Of a stretch of DNA of 37,806 nucleotides, positions 31,728 to 37,806 are shown piece after piece. The translations under genes were made by a program, and so were the position numbers. The DNA comes from Planctomycetia bacterium (lineage in GTDB: Bacteria; Planctomycetota; Planctomycetia; Pirellulales; UBA7805), in NCBI GenBank assembly GCA_021413585.1, contig JAIOQB010000039.1:1-37806 (forward strand), in the 5' to 3' direction. The number at the start of each line of letters is the position of its first letter. Positions within the stretch are counted from its first letter, which is position 1. The notes beneath the pieces are model-generated. The model was given only the letters and a program-made list of their open reading frames with translations, ran no database searches and was not told where the DNA came from.

Positions 31728-33572
31728 CTAGTGGTCCGAGGAGTACCGCCGCAGATCGTGCTCCAACGCTGCCATCCGCTCGATCAACAGCCGGTTTGTC
31801 TCGGCCAGATCGGTCCCGTCCTGCGGCGGGTGGTAGGTGAACATGTAGAGTTTCACCTTCGGCTCGGTGCCGCTGGGGCGGATGGCCACGTAGTTCCCTT
31901 CGGAACTCAGGTCGAGGATCACCATGTCGCCGCGCGGGCCGGCAAGAGGCTGCACTTCGCGCGACGCCTTGCCCTGCCCTTCCCTGGAAGGAACGGGAGT
32001 TGATTGCGTCAGGTTCAAATAGTCTCGCAAGCCTACCACGCGCAGATCCGCCAGTACCTCCGGCGGCGCCTCGCGCAGGCGGGACATCAGCCGCTGCATG
32101 TCGGCCATCCCCTGCTGGCCGGGCATGGTGAGCGAAATCGTTTGTTCCTGGTGGCAGCCGAACCGGACGAACAGACTGTCGAGCCGCTCGTGCAGCGTCT
32201 GACCGGCCGCTTTGGCCGACGCCGCCAGTTCTGAAAGTAGCATCGTCGCCACCACCGCGTCCTTGTCGCGGGCATATTGCCCCACCAGATACCCGTGCGA
32301 CTCTTCCAGCCCCAGCACGAACTCCGCGGGCCCCTGCTCGTCCATCGTCTGGCCGATCCATTTAAAACCCACCTGAAGATCGCCGACGCAGCGGACGCTG
32401 TAACTTTCCGCGATGCGGCGAATCAACTCCGTGGTGACCAGCGTCTTGACGACGTAATGCCGCGGCGAAAGCGTGCCGGCCCGCTGCCGACTCTCCAGCA
32501 CGAAATCGCACAGCAGCGAGCCGATCTGATTGCCCGTGAGCGTTTCCCAGGTCGCGGACGCAACTGCTTTCAATGGCGCCGCGCAGCCCAGCCGGTCGCA
32601 ATCGGGATCGGTGGCCAGCACCAAGTCGGCCCCGGTCTGTTTTGCGCGGGCAATGATCGGGTCGAAAACACCTGGGTTTTCCGGGTTCGAGACGTGGCCG
32701 GCCACGTTGGGAAAATCGCCGTCCGGCGCGGCGTGCGGCTGGAACTCCTCGACGTTTTCAAAACCCGCGGCGCGAAGCACCGGCAACACGGCCGACGAGC
32801 CGACGCCGTGCAGCGGCGAGTAAATCAATTTCACATTGCGCGGGCCGGGGAGCGACTGGGCCAACACCGCGGCCTGGAACGCTGCGTCGACTTCATCCTG
32901 GCAGAGAACGATCTTGCCGGCGGCGACCCCTTCGTCGAACTTAAGCCGCGCGATCACGTCGACCGCCATCACGCGTTCGATCACTCCCTTGTCGTCGGGC
33001 GGCACAAGCTGGCCGCCGGTCGGCCCATAGGCCTTGAAGCCATTGTCGCTGGGCGGATTGTGGCTGGCGGTGATCATGATGCCGCAAATGCATTGCTTGA
33101 ACCGCGTGGCGAACGACAATTCCGGCGTGCTGCGGAATCCTTCGAGGAAATAGACCGTGTAGCCAGCCGCCGCCATGATCTCGGCGGATAGCTTGGCGAA
33201 CTCGGGCGAGCGATGCCGCGTGTCGTGGGCGATGGCACAAGCGAGCGTGCCCCCCTTGGCTGAACGGCCGCGAAAATAATCCGCCAGCCCCTGGGCACTC
33301 TCGCCAACCGTCCGCTCGTTCATCACCGCCGACCCGATCGGATACATTTTTCCGCGGCGGCCCCCGGTGCCGAACGGGATCACGTTCCAGAAGGCGTCGT
33401 TAAGTTCGGCGAACTTGCCCTGCCGCAGATGCTCGACAAGCTGCGGGCGATACCCAGCATAGCGAGGCTCTGCAAGCCAATCGCGAATGTTCTTCGCCGC
33501 CTCCGGCGTAATTTGCCCTTTGGCCGCCGCGGCCTCCAGCACTGTTGATGGTGTTTTTTGGTCGTGGTTCAT
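31728..33572 (-). CDS. Phosphoglucomutase/phosphomannomutase (alpha-D-phosphohexomutase)
   Basis: This 614-residue enzyme interconverts hexose 1- and 6-phosphates. The four signatures are present: the phosphoserine loop TASHNPPSDNG (Ser170), the metal loop ATDPDCDRLG, the sugar loop GLEESHGYLVG and the phosphate-binding loop RPSGTEPKVKLY. It is of the long PgcA/PgmB2-like type; the N-terminus (residues 1-60) is the usual helical lead. The frame runs to 33656, but the ATG at 33572 gives the natural start. No strong ribosome-binding site is seen. A second, shorter mutase of the GlmM type lies 0.55 kb away on the other strand. Confidence 0.92.
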   Translation of the reverse strand: MNHDQKTPSTVLEAAAAKGQITPEAAKNIRDWLAEPRYAGYRPQLVEHLRQGKFAELNDAFWNVIPFGTGGRRGKMYPIGSAVMNERTVGESAQGLADYFRGRSAKGGTLACAIAHDTRHRSPEFAKLSAEIMAAAGYTVYFLEGFRSTPELSFATRFKQCICGIMITASHNPPSDNGFKAYGPTGGQLVPPDDKGVIERVMAVDVIARLKFDEGVAAGKIVLCQDEVDAAFQAAVLAQSLPGPRNVKLIYSPLHGVGSSAVLPVLRAAGFENVEEFQPHAAPDGDFPNVAGHVSNPENPGVFDPIIARAKQTGADLVLATDPDCDRLGCAAPLKAVASATWETLTGNQIGSLLCDFVLESRQRAGTLSPRHYVVKTLVTTELIRRIAESYSVRCVGDLQVGFKWIGQTMDEQGPAEFVLGLEESHGYLVGQYARDKDAVVATMLLSELAASAKAAGQTLHERLDSLFVRFGCHQEQTISLTMPGQQGMADMQRLMSRLREAPPEVLADLRVVGLRDYLNLTQSTPVPSREGQGKASREVQPLAGPRGDMVILDLSSEGNYVAIRPSGTEPKVKLYMFTYHPPQDGTDLAETNRLLIERMAALEHDLRRYSSDH

Positions 33573-33728
33573 GTGGACTATTTTGGCAGGCCCCGGCCGC
33601 AACTTACAGGGGTGGGATGAATGAGAAATCACGAAATCCGAACGAAGCGAAACCACGTGTCATCAGGACCGCAAACGGATTGACGGTTGACTTGTTCGGT
33701 AGCACTGGCCCGGGTTACGATAATCGAC

Positions 33729-34127
33729 ATGATCGAACTAACTCAATTTGAAGCGTCCGTGTTGGAGTGGATCGCTTCCCGATCAGAAGACAACGCTCTC
33801 AAAGCGCAGATCGCCAAGGCGAGCGTCGTCCGACGTCAATACACCGGGGTCGGCTGCTACACTATGTTCACGTTGACAGAAGAAGTGCCGATTATAACCG
33901 CCCCGTTCGGCGCTCGTGGTCCCATCGGCGGCCCCTATTTTGAAAGTCCAGTAGTAAAATACGGCGGTGGGACTTTGCTCTGGTTCGTGGACGGCCGTAT
34001 GCATCAACTGGAAACCTATGCTCACGGCGACTATTTTCCTGAGGAACATGCTGAACTCGGAAGCTACACGTTTCCGAACATTGAGATTTATGGTTCGGAC
34101 AATCGTTGCGACGGGAGTAATTCGTGA
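33729..34127 (+). CDS. Hypothetical protein overlapping the GlmM-type gene
   Basis: This 132-residue protein contains MIELTQFEASVLEWIASRSE, a middle part VVRRQYTGVGCYTMFTLTEE and a later part GTLLWFVDGRMHQLETYAHGDYFPEE. It looks like a small soluble alpha/beta protein. I do not recognise the family. The ATG at 33729 is preferred to the upstream in-frame start at 33687. TACGATAAT lies just before it, so a leaderless transcript is possible. The stop TGA (34125-34127) overlaps the GTG start of the mutase gene in a GTGA junction, so translation should be coupled. Confidence 0.65.
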   Translation: MIELTQFEASVLEWIASRSEDNALKAQIAKASVVRRQYTGVGCYTMFTLTEEVPIITAPFGARGPIGGPYFESPVVKYGGGTLLWFVDGRMHQLETYAHGDYFPEEHAELGSYTFPNIEIYGSDNRCDGSNS

Positions 34128-35467
34128 GCGAACTGATCATCAGCGTCTCCGGCCTGCGAGGCGTCGTGGGCGAGAACCTGACGCCCGAGATCGCCGCCCG
34201 GTTTGTGGCGGCGTTTGCCGCCGAGCTGCCGCTGGGGCCCATTGTCATCGGGCGCGACGGCCGCCCCAGCGGGCCGATGCTGTGCGACGCCATCCATGCG
34301 ATGTTGGTTGCCACTGGCCGGGACGTGCTGGATGCCGGTCCGGCCGCCACGCCCACGATTGGCGTGCTGGTGCGCAGCCTGAAGGCGGCTGGCGGCGTGC
34401 AGGTGTCGGCCAGCCATAACCCACCGCAGTACAACGGGCTGAAGCTGTTCTCGGGCGAGGGACGCGTGATTCCCGCCGCGGCTGGAGAGAAGGTAATCGC
34501 CCGGTTCCGGCGGGGCGAAGCGGCGTGGGCAGCCGCGGCGCAGCTAGGCAGCGTCCATCAACTCAGCGATACGACCACCGCCCATTGGGAAATGATCCGG
34601 GCGTGCGTGGACGTTCCGGCCATCCGGGCCCGGCGATTCAAAGTGCTGCTCGACGCCAACCACGGCGCCGGCGGGGTGATGGGCCGGCGGCTGCTCGATG
34701 AGCTGGGTTGTCAGGCGACGCTGCTCGGCAAAACGCCCGACGGCCTCTACGATCACCCCCCCGAGCCGACTGCCGAAAACCTGCGCAGCGTGCTCGACCA
34801 GGTGCGAGCGGTGGGGGCCGATGTGGGTTTTTGCCAGGATCCCGACGCCGACCGGTTGGCGATCATCGATGGAAACGGACGCTACATCGGCGAGGAAGCC
34901 ACGCTGGCGATCGTGGTGGAGCATTTGCTGCGCGAGACGCCGGGGCCCGTGGTGACGAACTGTTCGACGAGCCGGATGAGCGAGACGATCGCGCTGCGGC
35001 ATGGCGTGCCGTTCTTCCGCTCGGCGGTGGGGGAGGCCAACGTAGTTGATGAGATGCTGCGCCGCGGCGCGGTGATCGGCGGCGAGGGGAACGGCGGAGT
35101 GATCGACCCGCGCGTGGTGCTGGTGCGCGACAGCTTCATCGGCATGGCGATGGTGCTCAGCGCGATGACTCGCCGCGACTGCACGATGTCCGAGCTGGCC
35201 GACGAGCTGCCGCGATACGCGATGCACAAGGACAAAGTGACGCTGCCGAAAGAAAAGCTCGCCGCCGGCTTGGCGGCGCTGGAGCGGCATTTTGCCGATG
35301 CGACGCGCGACAAACTCGACGGCCTGCGCCTCGACTGGCCCGGCCGCTGGTTGTTAATTCGTGCCAGCAACACCGAGCCGATCGTGCGGCTGATGTCTGA
35401 AGCCGGCACGGCGGCCGAAGCGGAGCGGCTATGCCGGGAGGCGGGGGAGGTTTGTGCCCGTCTGTGA
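34124..35467 (+). CDS. glmM: Phosphoglucosamine mutase-type phosphohexomutase
   Basis: This 447-residue enzyme interconverts glucosamine 6- and 1-phosphate (or a related hexose phosphate) on the route to UDP-GlcNAc. Signatures are the phosphoserine loop SASHNPPQYNG (Ser97), the metal loop QDPDADRLAI, the sugar loop GEGNGGVI and the phosphate loop RASNTEPIVRL. Length and spacing fit GlmM; the N-terminal ISVSGLRGVVG replaces the FGTDGIRG common in E. coli GlmM, so other substrates (phosphomannomutase) are possible. The GTG start overlaps the stop of the preceding gene. No strong Shine-Dalgarno was identified. Confidence 0.85.
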   Translation: MSELIISVSGLRGVVGENLTPEIAARFVAAFAAELPLGPIVIGRDGRPSGPMLCDAIHAMLVATGRDVLDAGPAATPTIGVLVRSLKAAGGVQVSASHNPPQYNGLKLFSGEGRVIPAAAGEKVIARFRRGEAAWAAAAQLGSVHQLSDTTTAHWEMIRACVDVPAIRARRFKVLLDANHGAGGVMGRRLLDELGCQATLLGKTPDGLYDHPPEPTAENLRSVLDQVRAVGADVGFCQDPDADRLAIIDGNGRYIGEEATLAIVVEHLLRETPGPVVTNCSTSRMSETIALRHGVPFFRSAVGEANVVDEMLRRGAVIGGEGNGGVIDPRVVLVRDSFIGMAMVLSAMTRRDCTMSELADELPRYAMHKDKVTLPKEKLAAGLAALERHFADATRDKLDGLRLDWPGRWLLIRASNTEPIVRLMSEAGTAAEAERLCREAGEVCARL

Positions 35468-35536
35468 TCGGGAATCAACCGCCGCTGGTCAGAATGGCGA
35501 GTTTGCAAGAGGCCATTGCAGCTGATTCGACTCCAA

Positions 35537-36112
35537 TCAGTTGCGTCCCGGCCGGGGGGCCGGCGACGTTGCGGTGCCGTACATGTGTTCGTTTCTGCGC
35601 GGGCCGAGAAACTTGACCAGGTCCAATTGGCCTTCGCGCGACAGTCGCGTGCCGTCGAAGTCCACCCGCCAGAGGCTCTTCATTTCCTTCAGGTGCGCCA
35701 ACGAAGCATCCGTGATGGGCACGGAAATGATCGTCAATTTTTCAAGTTGCGGGTATTTCAACAGATGTGCGATTCCGTTGTCCGTGATGCTGGTGTACGA
35801 CAAATCGATGCTCGTCACCATGGGAAGAATTTCGAGACGAGCCAAATCGTCGTCGGTGATGCGAGAATGGGAGAAGTCCAGGTGCAGTTGCGGCTTTCCA
35901 CCCAGCCCTACAATCTTTTTCTCATAGTCGTTCATCTTTTCCAGCACCCGGGGATCGACGCTGCTCGGACCGGCCACGGCTGCGCCGTTTCCTCGCCGCG
36001 GCAGGCTGTCGGCATCCGACGCACGTGAGCACCCTAATGCTGCACCCGCCGCCGCGGTTAACAACAGCCAACCGCACGCCATTGATCCACGCCGATTCAA
36101 TTGTCGCCGCAT
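35537..36112 (-). CDS. LRR-like lipoprotein
   Basis: This 191-residue lipoprotein has an RR-containing signal peptide (MRRQLNRRGSMACGWLLLTA...) and lipobox AALG-C, with Cys28 as the lipid site. Leucine-rich repeats follow: LHLDFSHSRITDDDLARLEI, SIDLSYTSITDNGIAHLLKY and KLTIISVPITDASLAHLKEM, each about 24 residues. This is the planctomycete LRR type. It probably takes part in envelope protein-protein contacts. The GTG at 36121 is the other possible start. It is followed upstream by a smaller related gene, so the two may form a tandem pair from duplication. Confidence 0.82.
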   Translation of the reverse strand: MRRQLNRRGSMACGWLLLTAAAGAALGCSRASDADSLPRRGNGAAVAGPSSVDPRVLEKMNDYEKKIVGLGGKPQLHLDFSHSRITDDDLARLEILPMVTSIDLSYTSITDNGIAHLLKYPQLEKLTIISVPITDASLAHLKEMKSLWRVDFDGTRLSREGQLDLVKFLGPRRNEHMYGTATSPAPRPGRN

Positions 36113-36177
36113 GCAGTCCACCCTTCCCTGGCTGATGCAAAGTTGTCTAATACGAGATGTTGCCGCAAGATCGCACC

Positions 36178-36627
36178 CTACATGGGATCGGAGATGATCA
36201 CCGCATCCGGCAGCGTGCGCTGCAAATTATCGATGGCCACCTGACTGACTGGGCACCCTTCGAGCACGACGAATTTCAAGCTCCCCAAGGTCGCCAGTCG
36301 TTCCAGCCCGGCGTCGGATACCTGAGTATTCGACAGGTCAATGGTTTGGAGGTGGGTGGCCGTTTTCAAGTTTGCCAGCCCGCGGTTGTCGATCGCGGTA
36401 TGACGCAGCACGATGCCGCCCAGGTCGCCGAGATCTCCCAGGCCGGCGAGGTCGTCATTGGTAACTTTCGTGTCGGAAAAATCGGCTAACACCAAACCAT
36501 GCGTGCCGGTGGTAGATCGGCCACCATGACGAGCAATCAGTTGCGGCAGGCCACTTTTGCCAGACGAGCAGCCTGCCACCCAGCACAAGATAAACAGACT
36601 AGCGGCCCAGCGTCCCGGATTTGGCAT
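36178..36627 (-). CDS. LRR-like lipoprotein, paralogue of the neighbouring gene
   Basis: This 149-residue lipoprotein has the signal peptide PGRWAASLFILCWVAGC and lipobox VAG-C, with Cys20 as the lipid site. The repeats VLADFSDTKVTNDDLAGLGD, IVLRHTAIDNRGLANLKTAT and TIDLSNTQVSDAGLERLATL are the same LRR type as in the gene at 35537-36112. The ATG at 36627 begins the natural signal peptide; the frame upstream to 36708 is probably not coding. No strong ribosome-binding site is seen. It is 65 bp upstream of its relative on the same strand. Confidence 0.82.
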   Translation of the reverse strand: MPNPGRWAASLFILCWVAGCSSGKSGLPQLIARHGGRSTTGTHGLVLADFSDTKVTNDDLAGLGDLGDLGGIVLRHTAIDNRGLANLKTATHLQTIDLSNTQVSDAGLERLATLGSLKFVVLEGCPVSQVAIDNLQRTLPDAVIISDPM

Positions 36628-36765
36628 GCTGAATCGTGAATGGACTAGCAAACGGGGCGAGATTTTCAGCAGCGTATCTCCTGGCGGAGCCATGCCGTGG
36701 GACATCATTCGAGGTTCGTCACATCATTCTTGGGGCGTTATTATTCATGGGGCATTCGTGGGGCA

Positions 36766-37806
36766 TCATTGAGGAACCGTATACTGCAACGTACCCCCCT
36801 GGGTCGTGCCGCTGATCGTTGTCGAGTACAGCGGCGATTGTGCAGGATTGGCAATCGGATCGGTGGCGAAGGTTTCCAGTGTCGCTCCTTCGATCCAGTT
36901 CCAACTGGAATCGGATCGGCAGAGAATCACAATTTTGCTTAACTTGCGCTTGGAACCCAGGTTGACCATCCACCAAGGATTGACGGCCGCATTGGTTTGC
37001 GCAACGCTATTGCTGGCCCAATCCAAGCCGGGTTGTCCATCGATGGCGTGTTGGGCGGCGCCACTGATTGCACCGACGGTCTTGGTCGATACCTGGCTGG
37101 CAGTGCCGCTGGGCGCCACGTTTGTGCCAGTGTTCGTGTCAAACACTTGCACTTCGGCCAGCGTCAAATAATTGCCAGATCCTCCAATGCGTACCCGCAC
37201 GTATTGAGCGGTGTTGTCTGCCACGTAGTTGATCGAGATGTCGTCGGTGGTGGAGTTTGCGCCGTCGGTGCCTGTCAATCGCAATACGTACGTCCCGACG
37301 GCGCTCATCGTGGCGGTAGTCTGCAAACTGTTGGGATTGCCAAACGTGACTGTGCCTGGCCCGCTGACTTTGCTCCAAGTCATCGTCGCGCCCGACGACC
37401 CTCCCCACATGCTTCCACTGAGCGAAGCAGGGTTAGGCGATCCAACCGTTTGATCGGTGCCGGCGTAGACATTGACGGTGGATCCCTGTCCGCCGCCTCC
37501 GAACGACCCCCCCAATTTCAATCGCGAGAAATTCGCCTCCATGCACAACATGGACAAGGTGGTGCAGAAATGCCGTCCACCGTACTGATTCCAGGGAGCG
37601 TCTCCCCAGCCTCCATTGGCGCCGCCGATGGGATTCAGTGCGCTGGAGTTCCAATACCAACTGCCATCGACGTGTCCGCCAACGGCCTGGCTGTTCTGCA
37701 GCAACTGTTGCATGGCCGGCTTCCACGTCCCCCATGCCGCTCCACCGCTCGAATAGAGGAGTTGGGTCATATAGAAGTTGAAGTACACGGCCCCGGCGCT
37801 GGGAAC
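36766..37806 (-). CDS. C-terminal part of a large secreted protein: cyclase-fold end, PKD-like domain and F5/8 type C (discoidin) domain
   Basis: The frame is open to the window edge (37806), so the N-terminus is missing; 346 residues are visible. The first about 110 residues (YFNFYMTQLLYSSGG, VGGHVDGSWYW, WGDAPWNQYGGRHFCTTLSM) resemble the alpha/alpha-barrel end of prenyltransferase/squalene-cyclase-fold proteins. A PKD/Ig-like domain follows (NVYAGTDQTVG through GTYVLRLTGTDGAN). The end is a carbohydrate-binding F5/8 type C module (YVRVRIGGSGNYLTLAEVQV, AIDGQPGLDWASN, WWMVNLGSKRKLSKIVI). The whole is probably a surface or secreted glycan- or protein-binding protein. The substrate is unknown. 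Confidence 0.8.
   Translation of the reverse strand, partial: VPSAGAVYFNFYMTQLLYSSGGAAWGTWKPAMQQLLQNSQAVGGHVDGSWYWNSSALNPIGGANGGWGDAPWNQYGGRHFCTTLSMLCMEANFSRLKLGGSFGGGGQGSTVNVYAGTDQTVGSPNPASLSGSMWGGSSGATMTWSKVSGPGTVTFGNPNSLQTTATMSAVGTYVLRLTGTDGANSTTDDISINYVADNTAQYVRVRIGGSGNYLTLAEVQVFDTNTGTNVAPSGTASQVSTKTVGAISGAAQHAIDGQPGLDWASNSVAQTNAAVNPWWMVNLGSKRKLSKIVILCRSDSSWNWIEGATLETFATDPIANPAQSPLYSTTISGTTQGGTLQYTVPQ

Noticed and set aside
32277..33191. 304-codon plus-strand frame
   Set aside because: Antisense to the phosphohexomutase, which has all four signatures.
1..37806. tRNA, rRNA or riboswitch genes
   Set aside because: I looked for the T-loop GTTCGA pattern with matching acceptor arms and for known aptamer cores and found none convincing by eye; a covariance-model search would settle it.

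Overview
The window looks like chromosomal DNA of a planctomycete, probably of the order Pirellulales. It is visibly GC-rich. It carries features typical of that phylum: a prepilin-type protein ending in an H-Xn-DG segment, WXXGXW-repeat secreted proteins, zinc-ribbon/GYF and zinc-ribbon/multi-membrane-span proteins, small secreted LRR lipoproteins, an RFSLRTLL-type membrane-anchor protein, pyrG followed by a DUF1844 gene, and an orphan mraZ with no mraW or fts neighbours. The assignment rests on gene style and order; no 16S gene is present.

Layout. 1-3.7 kb: end of rplS, a YraN-type nuclease, an M50 site-2 protease, a NUDIX hydrolase and an SDR reductase. 3.8-7.3 kb: an envelope pair, a large WXXGXW secreted protein and a glycine-zipper lipoprotein, with a tandem operator-like palindrome between them and a perfect 50-bp tandem duplication upstream. 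7.4-8.8 kb: an intact IS4-type insertion sequence. 9.1-10.4 kb: a pseudopilin-like protein and a membrane-anchored charged protein. 11.1-14.3 kb (minus strand): a KAP-like NTPase, a secreted protein and a zinc-ribbon/GYF tail-anchored protein. 14.8-20.3 kb: a divergent ClpP-like protein, a cytochrome c'-like protein, ApbE, a DedA protein and a UvrC without its helix-hairpin-helix end. 20.4-22.2 kb: a secreted phosphodiesterase-type enzyme and a secreted beta-carbonic anhydrase. 22.4-26.5 kb (minus): three planctomycete-type membrane genes, one broken by an in-frame TAG. 27-30.1 kb: mraZ, then pyrG-DUF1844 (minus). 30.3-31.6 kb (minus): glutathione peroxidase, nucleotidyltransferase and a small ORF. 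31.7-35.5 kb: two phosphohexomutases on opposite strands. 35.5-37.8 kb (minus): two LRR lipoproteins and the 3' end of a large secreted cyclase-fold/PKD/discoidin protein.

Most genes are housekeeping or envelope genes, and I see no defence island, phage or biosynthetic cluster. The most interesting material is non-coding and at gene edges. At least eight loci hold dispersed palindromic repeats of several families. One MITE-like element supplies the last codons of the DUF1844 gene, and another repeat overlaps the end of the NUDIX gene. A candidate operator has two palindromes spaced exactly 21 bp apart. Two genes have a perfect TATAAT placed 5-6 nt before the ATG, which suggests leaderless transcripts. 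Several enzymes lack an expected catalytic residue or domain (SDR without Lys, ClpP-like without Asp, UvrC without HhH). All calls come from reading the sequence; no database search was run.
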